Assembly (NCBI RefSeq): GCF_002715865.1 | Contig: NZ_CP017696.1 | Location: 434,001-498,000, forward strand | Direction of reading: 5' to 3' | Source of the DNA: Bifidobacterium asteroides DSM 20089 | GTDB taxonomy: Bacteria; Actinomycetota; Actinomycetes; Actinomycetales; Bifidobacteriaceae | DNA: 64,000 nt | Shown: piece after piece, positions 9,364 through 17,960 of the stretch | Numbering within the stretch: position 1 is the first letter of the stretch | How the letters are laid out: every line of letters begins with the position of its first letter | Notes under the pieces: model-generated | The model's input: the letters and a program-made list of their open reading frames with translations, nothing else | Told to the model about the DNA's origin: nothing | Databases searched by the model: none | Position numbers and translations under genes: made by a program

Positions 9364-9398
9364 ACCGGCTTCAGTCTGACCGGTTTCAGACTGACCGG
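9363..9398. repeat. 15-bp tandem repeat forming a hairpin between GH42 and GH3
   Basis: The unit GACCGGCTTCAGTCT (9363-9377) is repeated as GACCGGTTTCAGACT (9378-9392), followed by a partial third copy GACCGG (9393-9398). The same bases contain a perfect 9-bp inverted repeat, TCAGTCTGA (9371-9379) with TCAGACTGA (9386-9394), and a 6-nt loop. There is no following T tract. It could be an internal regulator binding site, an mRNA-processing or stabilising hairpin, or a weak terminator setting the GH3 level. Which of these applies is open. Confidence 0.7.
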
Positions 9399-9446
9399 AC
9401 GCCAATATGAGCGGATCAGTGCTCAGTAAGAAAGGAAGGTGCCCAG

Positions 9447-11747
9447 ATGGCATCAAGAAAGTTGACGGAGGACCTGCCCTACCGCGATCCCGACCTGAGC
9501 GTGGATGAGCGAGTGGCCGACCTGCTGGGACGGATGACCCGCGAGGAGAAGGTGGGCCAGATGATGCAGGTGGATGCCCGACAGGGGGTCGACAAGGAGG
9601 TGGTGGATCAGCACGCCGGGTCCCTGCTGCATGTCTCTCCGAAGAACATGATCAAGGCTGACAAAGCGGTCCACCGCACCCGTCTGGGCATTCCCCTGCT
9701 GATCGGCGACGACTGCATCCATGGCCATTCCTTCTTCCGAGGGGCCACCATTTTCCCCGAGCAGTTGGGCATGGCAGCCTCTTTCGACCCTGGACTGATT
9801 CAGCGGATGGGGAGGGCCACAGCCCAGGAGGTCGCCACAACAGGCGTCCACTGGACCTTCTCTCCGGTGCTTTGCATAGCCAGGGACACCCGCTGGGGCC
9901 GGGTGGATGAAACCTTCGGTGAGGATCCCTTCCTGATCGGCGAGATGGCCTCGGCCATGGTGCGCGGCTACCAGGGCGGATCAGCCATGACCGGAACCCT
10001 GCCCAAGGATGCTGTTCTGGCCACGGCCAAGCACTTCGCCGGCTACTCCGAGACCCAGGGCGGGCGTGATGCCTCCGAGGCCGACCTTTCGCACCGCAAG
10101 CTGCTCTCCTGGTTCCTGCCGCCTTTCGAGCGCCTGGCCAAGGAGGGAGTAGCCACCTTCATGCTGGGCTACGAGTCCATCGACGGGGTTCCGGTCACCA
10201 TCAACAACTGGCTGCTCAACGACGTGCTTCGAGGGGAGTGGGGATACCAGGGCACTCTGATCACCGACTGGGACAACGTGGGCCGGATGGTCTGGGAGCA
10301 GAAGGTGCAGCCCGACTACACCAGGGCCGCTGCGGCCGCCGTCAAGGCAGGCAACGACCTGATCATGACCACGCCCGGCTTCTACCAGGGAGCCTTGGAT
10401 GCACTGGATGCCGGGCTTCTACACGAGGAGGACCTTGACCGGGCGGTCAAGCACATCCTGGCTCTGAAATTCCGCATGGGACTCTTCGAGGATCCGCGGC
10501 TGCCCAACCCAGAGGCCCAGAAGGCGGTCATCGATTCACCGGAGCACCAGGAGCTCAATCTTCAGGTGGCCCAGGAGTCGGCGGTTCTTCTGAAGAACGA
10601 CGGCATCCTACCCCTGTTCGGTGGGGTGGGTGCCGATGGCCGTCCTGGTGATGATTCAGCACATAGCATCGCCTTGGTGGGTCCGCTGATCGATGATGCC
10701 CAGAACCAGCTTGGGGACTGGGCCGGCGGCTCGGGTCAGTGCGACTGGATCAAGGACCAGCCGCGGGAGATGATCTCGACCGTGGCCGACGGTCTGCGCC
10801 AGGAGTTGCCGGAAAACTGGCAGCTCAGCTGCGAGCAGGGCGTCGACGTGCTCCGTCTGGTTGACGACCCGTCGGGCAAGCTCTTCCCCGACGGCCAGCC
10901 CAGGCCCAAGGTGGCGGCCCCGGCAAAAATCGATCAGGCCCGTTTCGACAGGGCTCTGGACCTGGCCGGACAGAGCGACCTGGTAGTTGCCGTGGTCGGC
11001 GACGTGGTCCAGCTGGTGGGCGAGGGCCGTTCGACTGCCACACTGGAACTCTACGGTCCTCAGCGCGATCTGCTGGATGCCCTGGCGCAGACGGGCAAGC
11101 CCATGGTCATCGTGCTCATGTCCTCCAAGCCGCTGATCCTGCCCCCGTCCGCACAGTCGGCCAGGGCTCTGATCTGGCAGCCCGACCCGGGCATGCAGGG
11201 CGGTCGTGCCCTGGCCAGGATACTCACCGGCAAGGTTGAACCCACAGGCAGACTGCCCATCACCTTCCCCAGGCATGCCGGGCAGCTGCCGGTCTACTAC
11301 AACCAGATCCGGGGCCAGCATGGAGACCGCTATGCAGATCTGACGCAGGATCCGGCCTTCGCCTTCGGTCAGGGTATGGGCTACACCACCTTTGCCTACG
11401 GAAAGCCACAGGTCGATGGACCGGATACCGTTGGACCCGAGGATACGGTCAGGGTGACTGTAGACCTGACCAACACCGGCAAGCGGCCAGGCACCGAGGT
11501 GGTCCAGGCCTATATCAGCGACCTGGTGACCTCAGTCAGCTGGGCTGACCGCGAGCTCAAGGCCTTCCAAAGGATTCAGCTGGATCCAGGGCAGACCCGG
11601 AAGGTGGTCTTCGATCTACCGGTGTCCGAGTGGATCCTGGTCGATGCCGACTGCAACCGCAGGGTCGAGCCTGGTCAGTTCCAGGTGCTGGTGGGATCCT
11701 CCTCGCGCAGGGAGGACCTGCAGGCCGTGACGGTGACCGTGGATTGA
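9447..11747 (+). CDS. Glycoside hydrolase family 3 beta-glycosidase
   Basis: A 766-residue GH3 enzyme of the BglX layout. The N-terminal barrel (about 15-360) includes GDDCIHGHSFFRGATIFP, KHFAGYSETQGGRDASEAD and LITDWDNVG, in which Asp274 is the predicted nucleophile. The alpha/beta sandwich (about 385-640) contains the GEGRS segment expected to supply the acid/base Glu. A C-terminal fibronectin-III-like domain (about 670-760) follows. No signal peptide is seen. The likely activity is exo-beta-glucosidase or beta-xylosidase on imported oligosaccharides. ATG 9447 has AAGGAAGG about 8 nt upstream. It is the last gene of the cassette; an 83-nt gap with a hairpin separates it from GH42. Confidence 0.88.
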   Translation: MASRKLTEDLPYRDPDLSVDERVADLLGRMTREEKVGQMMQVDARQGVDKEVVDQHAGSLLHVSPKNMIKADKAVHRTRLGIPLLIGDDCIHGHSFFRGATIFPEQLGMAASFDPGLIQRMGRATAQEVATTGVHWTFSPVLCIARDTRWGRVDETFGEDPFLIGEMASAMVRGYQGGSAMTGTLPKDAVLATAKHFAGYSETQGGRDASEADLSHRKLLSWFLPPFERLAKEGVATFMLGYESIDGVPVTINNWLLNDVLRGEWGYQGTLITDWDNVGRMVWEQKVQPDYTRAAAAAVKAGNDLIMTTPGFYQGALDALDAGLLHEEDLDRAVKHILALKFRMGLFEDPRLPNPEAQKAVIDSPEHQELNLQVAQESAVLLKNDGILPLFGGVGADGRPGDDSAHSIALVGPLIDDAQNQLGDWAGGSGQCDWIKDQPREMISTVADGLRQELPENWQLSCEQGVDVLRLVDDPSGKLFPDGQPRPKVAAPAKIDQARFDRALDLAGQSDLVVAVVGDVVQLVGEGRSTATLELYGPQRDLLDALAQTGKPMVIVLMSSKPLILPPSAQSARALIWQPDPGMQGGRALARILTGKVEPTGRLPITFPRHAGQLPVYYNQIRGQHGDRYADLTQDPAFAFGQGMGYTTFAYGKPQVDGPDTVGPEDTVRVTVDLTNTGKRPGTEVVQAYISDLVTSVSWADRELKAFQRIQLDPGQTRKVVFDLPVSEWILVDADCNRRVEPGQFQVLVGSSSRREDLQAVTVTVD

Positions 11748-11781
11748 CCACCATCCGATAGCGGAACTCCTCGCGTGTTGG

Positions 11782-11811
11782 TTGCCCAGGGCCCTCGACC
11801 GCTCCTACCAT
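11782..11811 (+). promoter_or_regulatory. Predicted leaderless promoter of the glutamate-cysteine ligase-like gene
   Basis: TTGCCC (11782-11787), an 18-nt spacer and TACCAT (11806-11811) precede ATG 11818 by 6 nt. No Shine-Dalgarno stretch is present, so transcription probably begins at or next to the start codon. The -35 match is weak. Confidence 0.45.
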
Positions 11812-11817
11812 GACAGC

Positions 11818-13092
11818 ATGAGGAAAAGCGTAGGCGCTGGGTATGCGCACCTGTTGACGGTTCCAAATCCGCGGCATGTGGACAGCCTGGTCGACTACTT
11901 CAGACGAGGATCCAAACCACGTTCCCAGTGGCGTTTCGGTATTGAGATCGAGCATCTGCCGGTCCGCAACGACGGGTCCGATGCCCCGGTTCCCTATGAG
12001 GGCGAGCAGGGCATCGAGGCCCTGCTATCGGCCTTGGAGCCTTGCTACGACGGCGATAAGGAATATCGGGAGGACGGTCACCTGGTAGGACTGAGTCGTC
12101 AGAGCTGCGTGGTCTCACTGGAGCCCGGGAGCCAGGTGGAGTGCTCCCTGGGTGTGGTGCGGGACAGCCGAGAATTCGAAGACCTCTACCGTCGCTTCCG
12201 TGCCGAGGTCGACCCCATCGCCGAGCAGCTGGGGTTCCGGTTGGTCGAGTACGGGTACCGTCCGGCCGGGTCATACGCGGATGTGGGCGTCAACCCCAAG
12301 GAACGCTATGCGGTCATGAACACCTACTTGGGCCGCATCGGCCAGTGCGGGCCCATGATGATGCGCAGCACCGCCTCGACCCAGATCAGCATCGACTACC
12401 AGGACGAGGACGATGCCATCGGAAAGATTCGTCTGGGCACGGCCATCGGGCCTATCCTGGCCTACTTCTTCCGCAACACTCCAATCTTTGAGGGGAAGCC
12501 CAACCGCATGCCCCTGAGGCGTCAGCGGATCTGGGATTGGCTCGACACCCAGCGCACGGGTCTGATTCCTGGGCTGTTCGAGGATGGCTACGGCTGGGAG
12601 GACTATGCCGTGGACATGCTCTCCACTCCGCTCATGGTGGCCGATGTCTCCCACACCCCGGAGGTGGAGGGGCCGCAGGGACAGCAGGTCTTCATAGCCT
12701 GGCATGAAAACGCCGGGGAGATCTATCCGGATCGGCGGCTCAATGATGCCGAGATAGCGCACATTTTGACTACGCACTTCAATGACGTCCGCCTGAAGAA
12801 TTACATCGAGCTCAGGCACTGGGATTCACTGCCCATGAAACGTGCCAGCCGACTTCTTGAGGTCGTCGGTGGCATCTTCTACGACTCGGATCGATTCGCC
12901 GGACTTGCCACGCTCTTGGACGGGGTGAGCGAGGAGGATGTGCTTGCAGCCAAGGCCGACCTGCAGGTTCGCGGCGGCAAGGCCAGCCCCTATGGTCGTT
13001 CCCTAGACTTCTGGCGGCAGGCGCTGGGCGCCGAGGACACCCTTGAAGATCTGCCGGGCGATCCGCGCCATCCCGATTTCTTCCAGTCCTGA
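11818..13092 (+). CDS. Glutamate-cysteine ligase-like (GCS2 family) protein
   Basis: A 424-residue member of the glutamate-cysteine ligase superfamily. FGIEIEHLPV near residue 40 carries the Glu pair that binds ATP-Mg. SLEPGSQVECS, MMMRSTASTQISIDY and a basic motif (MPLRRQRIWDWL) follow the plant/actinobacterial type. The expected reaction joins glutamate and cysteine with ATP to give gamma-glutamylcysteine. No glutathione synthetase or ergothioneine gene is adjacent, so the product may be used as such or by a gene elsewhere. ATG 11818 begins the conserved protein; the frame is open back to a TTG at 11782. It stands alone after the GH cassette with its own probable promoter. Confidence 0.78.
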   Translation: MRKSVGAGYAHLLTVPNPRHVDSLVDYFRRGSKPRSQWRFGIEIEHLPVRNDGSDAPVPYEGEQGIEALLSALEPCYDGDKEYREDGHLVGLSRQSCVVSLEPGSQVECSLGVVRDSREFEDLYRRFRAEVDPIAEQLGFRLVEYGYRPAGSYADVGVNPKERYAVMNTYLGRIGQCGPMMMRSTASTQISIDYQDEDDAIGKIRLGTAIGPILAYFFRNTPIFEGKPNRMPLRRQRIWDWLDTQRTGLIPGLFEDGYGWEDYAVDMLSTPLMVADVSHTPEVEGPQGQQVFIAWHENAGEIYPDRRLNDAEIAHILTTHFNDVRLKNYIELRHWDSLPMKRASRLLEVVGGIFYDSDRFAGLATLLDGVSEEDVLAAKADLQVRGGKASPYGRSLDFWRQALGAEDTLEDLPGDPRHPDFFQS

Positions 13093-13139
13093 CGACCGTT
13101 TCGTTATGCGAACGGGCGAGACAGGTTTCCTGAGGATGG

Positions 13140-13360
13140 TATAATCTGGTCACCAATGGGCCTTGATCCGTCATCAGCGGGGAGCCCTCGGAAGAACAGG
13201 ATCGCCTGCGGCGGTCCTCAGTAGAACCGACGGGTGGGCCCGCACAGCCCAGATCAAGCGGTCCGGCGCGGGTCATTGGCCGGGCAAGCGAGGTGGTACC
13301 GCGGTGGGCCCCATGGGTCCCTCGTCCTCGACATGGCGATATGAACGACCAGCGAGGAGC
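13140..13360 (+). promoter_or_regulatory. ileS promoter and T-box riboswitch leader (translational type)
   Basis: TATAAT at 13140-13145 is the -10; a clear -35 is not seen. The leader from about 13150 carries the hallmark T-box AGGTGGTACCGCG (13291-13303), whose bulge pairs with the uncharged tRNA-Ile acceptor end. TCCTCG (13325-13330) can pair with CGAGGA (13353-13358), which is part of the ileS Shine-Dalgarno. The switch therefore most likely hides or frees the ribosome-binding site, as in other actinobacterial ileS leaders, rather than terminating transcription. Candidate AUC specifier triplets occur in the 5' stem region but I could not fix which is used. The leader has no T-run terminator. 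Confidence 0.9.
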
Positions 13361-13367
13361 GTGAACG

Positions 13368-16300
13368 GTGAATCAGACCACTGATACCTCAGATGCGACA
13401 AGTCGGGATGGCGAAGTCTATCCCAAGGCGGTGGTGGACCCGGCTCTGGCCAAGGTGACGCCCAATCCCTCCTTCCCCCACATGGAGGAGTCCGTGCTGG
13501 ACTACTGGGATCATGACGACACCTTCAACAAGTCGGTGGATCGTCGCCCGTCCGGTGATCACGCCGACAACGAGTTCGTCTTCTTCGACGGCCCGCCCTT
13601 CGCCAACGGCCTGCCCCACTACGGGCACCTGCTGACCGGCTACGTCAAGGATGTCATTCCCCGCTATCAGACCATGAAGGGTCACAAGGTCAATAGGGTC
13701 TTCGGCTGGGACACCCACGGTCTGCCCGCCGAGCTGGAGGCCCAGCGCGAGCTCGGCATCGACAGCGTGGATCAGATCGAGCAGATGGGCATCGAGAAGT
13801 TCAATGACGCCTGTCGCGCCTCGGTGCTCAAGTACACCAGCGAGTGGAAGGACTACGTCCACCGTCAGGCTCGCTGGGTGGACTTCGACCATGGCTACAA
13901 GACCCTGAATGTCTCTTATATGGAGTCGGTCATGTGGGCCTTCAAGACCCTCTATGAGAAGGGCCTGGCCTACGAGGGCTACCGGGTGCTGCCCTACTGC
14001 TGGAAGGACCAGACACCGCTGTCCAACCACGAGCTGCGCATGGATGCCGATGTCTACCAGGACCGGCAGGACACCACCGTCTCCGTGGCCGTCAAGCTCA
14101 GGGACGAGGATGCCTATGCGGTCTTCTGGACCACTACTCCCTGGACCGTACCCACCAACCTTGCCATCGTGGTCGGCGCTGACATCGAGTACTCGGAGGT
14201 CAGTCCGGTGTCCGGACCATTTGCCGGCAAGCGCTTCTACATCGCCACGGCCCGTCTGGGCGACTACGCCAAGCAGCTGGGGGAGGACTACCAGGTGGTC
14301 CGCACCCTCAAGGGGTCCCGGATGGAAGGCTGGCGGTATTGGCCGGTCTTTCCCTACTTCGCTGGAGAGCAGGCCGAATCCGAGGGCGGCACCCCCGGCC
14401 CCAATGCTTATACGATCTACACGGCCGACTACGTCGACACCGTGGAGGGCACCGGCCTGGTCCACCAGGCTCCCTATGGCGAGGACGATATGAACACCCT
14501 GAATGCCAAGGGCATCCGCAGTGTGGACGTGCTCGATGCTGGTGCTGTCTTCACCGAGCAGTGCCCGGACTACCAGGGCATGCAGGCCTTCGATGCCAAC
14601 ATGCCCATCGTCCGCAACCTGCGTGCAGGCGACGGCCCCCTGGCACGGATTCCTGCCGAGCACCGGGCCCTCCTCTTCCAGGAGAAGAGCTACGTCCACT
14701 CCTACCCACACTGCTGGCGTTGCGGCACCCCGCTGATCTACAAGCCGGTCTCCAGCTGGTTCGTCTCCGTGACCAAGATCAAGGACCGCCTGCTGGAACT
14801 CAACCAGCAGATCAACTGGATCCCCGAGAATGTCAAGGACGGCCAGTTCGGCAAGTGGCTGGCCAACGCCCGCGACTGGTCCATCTCCCGCAACAGGTTC
14901 TGGGGCTCGCCCATACCGGTCTGGGTCTCGGACGATCCCAAGTACCCTCGGGTGGATGTCTATGGGTCCCTGGATGAGCTCAAGCAGGACTTCGGCCGTT
15001 ACCCGACCGATGACAAGGGGCAGATCAACATGCATCGGCCCTGGATCGACCAGCTGACCAGGCCCAACCCCGACGACCCGACCGGCAAGTCCACCATGCA
15101 CAGGATCACCGATGTGCTGGATTGCTGGTTCGAGTCAGGCTCCATGCCCTTCGCACAGTTCCACTACCCCTTCGAGAACAAGCAGTATTTCGAGGACAGG
15201 GATCCCTGCGATTTCGTGGTGGAGTACATCGGTCAGACCCGTGGCTGGTTCTACACCATGCACATCATGTCCACGGCCCTCTTCGACCGGCCGGCCTTCA
15301 AGAACGTGATCTGCCACGGCATCGTCCTGGGCTCCGACGGCCAGAAGATGAGCAAGCACCTGCGCAACTATCCGGATGTGAACGAGGTCTTCGACAAGTA
15401 CGGATCCGATGCCATGCGCTGGTTCCTGATGAGCTCTTCCATCCTGCGCGGCGGCAACCTGGTCGTCACCGCCGATGGCATTCGCGACACGGTCCGTCAG
15501 GTCATGCTGCCGGTCTGGAGCTCCTATTACTTCTACACGCTCTACGCCAACGCGGCCAACAAGGGCGCCGGCTACCAGGCCCAGGCGCTGACGCCGGACC
15601 GGGTGGCGAGCCTGCCGGAGATGGACCGCTTCCTGCTGGCACGCACCCGTCGGCTGATCCAGTCAGTGCAGAAGGCCCTGGATGACTTCGCCATCTCCGA
15701 GGCCTGCGATGCGGTGACCGACTTCATCGATGTGCTGACCAACTGGTACATCCGCAACAATCGCGATCGCTTCTGGAGCGAGGATCACCAGGCCTTCGAC
15801 ACCCTCTACACGGTTCTGGAGGCCTTCGCCCGCGTTCTGGCCCCCCTGGCGCCCATGGAGGCCGAGCAGATCTGGCGGGGCCTGACCGGCGGTGAGTCGG
15901 TCCATCTGGCCGATTGGCCCTTCCTGGCCGATGAGGCCACCGGTCAACAGACCGAACTGGGACAGGTTCTGCGTGACGATCCTGCCCTGGTAGTTGCCAT
16001 GGAGAAGGTCCGCGAGGTGGTTTCGGCCACCCTGGCCCTGCGCAAGGCCGAGCAGATCCGCGTCCGTCAGCCCCTGTCCCGGCTGACCGTGGTGGTTCGT
16101 GACCCCGATGCGGCCCGCCCCTATGTGGACGTGCTCAAGTCCGAGCTGAACATCAAGGATGTGGAGTTCTGCACCCTGGATCAGGCCGGCCAGCATGGTC
16201 TGCGAATCATCCACGATCTCAAGGTCAATGCCCGTGCGGCCGGACCCCGGTTGGGCAAGCAGGTCCAGTTCGTCATCCAGGCCTCCAAGCAGGGTGACTG

Positions 16301-16712
16301 GTCAGAGCAGGACGGTCATGTGGTCGTCACTACCCCCAATGGACCGGTAGCCCTGGAACCCGGTGAATACGAGTTGGACAACAGGATCGAGCAGGAGGAT
16401 GGCTCCCAGGCTGACCGGTCGGCCTCTGCAGCCCTGCCCACCGGAGGCTTCGTCATCCTCGACACCCAGCTGGACGACGACCTCCTGGCCGAGGGCTATG
16501 CCAGGGATCTGATCCGCCAGGTTCAGGATGCCCGGAAGACCGCCGGTCTGGACATCGCCGACCGGATCCGGCTGACCCTGACCCTGCCCGGGGAGGATGC
16601 CTCCAAGGCCCAGCAGTTCAGCGACCTGATCGCAGGCGAGACCCTGGCCACCAGCCTGACCGTCAACGCTGGCGATGTGGACCAGCCACAGGTCGACCTG
16701 GTCAAAGCCTGA
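13368..16712 (+). CDS. ileS: Isoleucyl-tRNA synthetase, eukaryote-like (IleRS2) type
   Basis: A 1114-residue class Ia synthetase charging tRNA-Ile with isoleucine. The HIGH signature is HYGH (His84) and the KMSKS loop is KMSKH (Lys660); KMSK followed by His or Arg is characteristic of the type 2, eukaryote-like IleRS. The CP1 editing domain lies between them, with HCWRCGTPLIY near residue 450. The anticodon-binding domain and a long C-terminal extension follow. Type 2 IleRS is known to be poorly inhibited by mupirocin, which fits the known intrinsic mupirocin resistance of bifidobacteria. GTG 13368 has GAGGAG 8 nt upstream. Expression is controlled by the T-box leader. Confidence 0.95.
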   Translation: MNQTTDTSDATSRDGEVYPKAVVDPALAKVTPNPSFPHMEESVLDYWDHDDTFNKSVDRRPSGDHADNEFVFFDGPPFANGLPHYGHLLTGYVKDVIPRYQTMKGHKVNRVFGWDTHGLPAELEAQRELGIDSVDQIEQMGIEKFNDACRASVLKYTSEWKDYVHRQARWVDFDHGYKTLNVSYMESVMWAFKTLYEKGLAYEGYRVLPYCWKDQTPLSNHELRMDADVYQDRQDTTVSVAVKLRDEDAYAVFWTTTPWTVPTNLAIVVGADIEYSEVSPVSGPFAGKRFYIATARLGDYAKQLGEDYQVVRTLKGSRMEGWRYWPVFPYFAGEQAESEGGTPGPNAYTIYTADYVDTVEGTGLVHQAPYGEDDMNTLNAKGIRSVDVLDAGAVFTEQCPDYQGMQAFDANMPIVRNLRAGDGPLARIPAEHRALLFQEKSYVHSYPHCWRCGTPLIYKPVSSWFVSVTKIKDRLLELNQQINWIPENVKDGQFGKWLANARDWSISRNRFWGSPIPVWVSDDPKYPRVDVYGSLDELKQDFGRYPTDDKGQINMHRPWIDQLTRPNPDDPTGKSTMHRITDVLDCWFESGSMPFAQFHYPFENKQYFEDRDPCDFVVEYIGQTRGWFYTMHIMSTALFDRPAFKNVICHGIVLGSDGQKMSKHLRNYPDVNEVFDKYGSDAMRWFLMSSSILRGGNLVVTADGIRDTVRQVMLPVWSSYYFYTLYANAANKGAGYQAQALTPDRVASLPEMDRFLLARTRRLIQSVQKALDDFAISEACDAVTDFIDVLTNWYIRNNRDRFWSEDHQAFDTLYTVLEAFARVLAPLAPMEAEQIWRGLTGGESVHLADWPFLADEATGQQTELGQVLRDDPALVVAMEKVREVVSATLALRKAEQIRVRQPLSRLTVVVRDPDAARPYVDVLKSELNIKDVEFCTLDQAGQHGLRIIHDLKVNARAAGPRLGKQVQFVIQASKQGDWSEQDGHVVVTTPNGPVALEPGEYELDNRIEQEDGSQADRSASAALPTGGFVILDTQLDDDLLAEGYARDLIRQVQDARKTAGLDIADRIRLTLTLPGEDASKAQQFSDLIAGETLATSLTVNAGDVDQPQVDLVKA

Positions 16713-16725
16713 TCATCGTTGCATA

Positions 16726-16763
16726 CAAAGGGCTTCCATCCTGTATCGGATGGAAGCCCTTTG
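16726..16763. terminator. Bidirectional intrinsic terminator between ileS and aldo/keto reductase
   Basis: A perfect 16-bp stem, 16726-16741 with 16748-16763 (CAAAGGGCTTCCATCC and its complement), and a 6-nt loop. TTATAA follows on the plus side. It sits between two convergent genes. Confidence 0.9.
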
Positions 16764-16846
16764 TTATAAGCTCTGCCTGGCTTGGTGCTCGTCTGCGCCA
16801 CGCTTGGCCATGCTGCCGGCAACCGCGATGGAGTACCGGCTGCTGA

Positions 16847-17794
16847 TCAGCCTTTGACCTTGTCGCTGACCTGGTCCAAGGTCTGCATATCCTGGTCGCT
16901 CAGTTTCAGATGGGCAGCGGCCAGAAGGGCCGGCAGCTGCTCGGGGGTGCGTGCGGAAGCGATAGGGGCTGCAATCCCAGGCCTATGGTTGAGCCAGGCC
17001 AGGGCTACGGTGGCTAGTTCGACCCCGTGGGCCTTGGCGATGCCGTCCATGGCGGCGACCACATCCAGTCCCTCCTGGGTGAAGAAGTCCTTGACCATGC
17101 CCTCGCGCTTCTTGCCCTTGAGGTCGTCCAGGGTCCGGTACTTGCCCGTCAGGAAGCCCGAAGCCAGCGAGAAGTAGGGGAAGACCGCCAGATCCTCGTC
17201 CTTGGCAACCTGCATGAGGCCATTCTCATAGGTCCTGCGATAGACCAGATTGTACTGGGGCTCCAGGGCCACCGGCAGGGTCAAGCCCTCCTTGCGTGCA
17301 ATGCTGAACCATTCACGAATCCGGTCCGGGGTGTAGTTGGACACTCCAATGGCCCGGACCTTGCCCTCCTTGACCAGTTTGTCGAAGGCTGCCGCAGTCT
17401 CCTCCAATGGGGTGGAGCTGTCGTCGAAGTGGGCGTAGTAGAGGTCGATCACATCCAGGCCCAGCCTGAGCAGGGAGGCGTCGGCGGCGGCCTCGATGTT
17501 CCTGGCTGACAGGCCGGAGTACTGGGGGTGCTGGCTGACCTTGGTGGCCACCAGGACCTTGTCGCGGTTGCCGTTCTTGGACAGCCAGCGGCCCATGACG
17601 ATCTCGGACTCACCGCCGGAGTGGCCGGGGGCCCATGCTGAATAGACGTCAGCTGTATCGATCAGGTTGCCCCCGGCTTCCGTGTAGGCGTCCAGGACCC
17701 GGTCAGATTCGGATTCGTCGCTGGTCCATCCGAAGGTGTTGCCGCCCAGCACCAGGGGGAAGATTTCGGCGTCGATGCCGCGTAGTTTTGCCAT
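16847..17794 (-). CDS. Aldo/keto reductase
   Basis: A 315-residue NAD(P)H-dependent TIM-barrel oxidoreductase of the AKR superfamily. The catalytic set is visible as DTADVYSAW (Asp, Tyr), VATKV (Lys) and YYAHFDD (His). The C-terminal SARTPEQL segment binds the cofactor phosphate. The substrate is unknown; the sequence resembles the AKR11/YhdN group of general stress reductases. The start at 17794 (MAKLRG) is preferred over 17800 because AAAGG lies 6 nt upstream of it and would touch the other ATG. It converges on ileS with a shared terminator. Confidence 0.88.
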   Translation of the reverse strand: MAKLRGIDAEIFPLVLGGNTFGWTSDESESDRVLDAYTEAGGNLIDTADVYSAWAPGHSGGESEIVMGRWLSKNGNRDKVLVATKVSQHPQYSGLSARNIEAAADASLLRLGLDVIDLYYAHFDDSSTPLEETAAAFDKLVKEGKVRAIGVSNYTPDRIREWFSIARKEGLTLPVALEPQYNLVYRRTYENGLMQVAKDEDLAVFPYFSLASGFLTGKYRTLDDLKGKKREGMVKDFFTQEGLDVVAAMDGIAKAHGVELATVALAWLNHRPGIAAPIASARTPEQLPALLAAAHLKLSDQDMQTLDQVSDKVKG

Positions 17795-17960
17795 GTTCAT
17801 CCTTTCGAGTTGAAGCCTTGTTAAGCCGAGTCTATTACCGCTGGTGTGCCCGAACTGGTTATTCAGACGAGTCCATCATGTATGGTGAGGGGAGGAAAGG
17901 CCGGAATGGGGCGGTTTTAGGTCCGGCATCCAAGGGTTTTAAGCTCGAAGGAGAACACTC

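Noticed and set aside
13389-15101. 570-codon open frame on the minus strand
   Set aside because: Antisense to ileS, no ribosome site, low-complexity translation.
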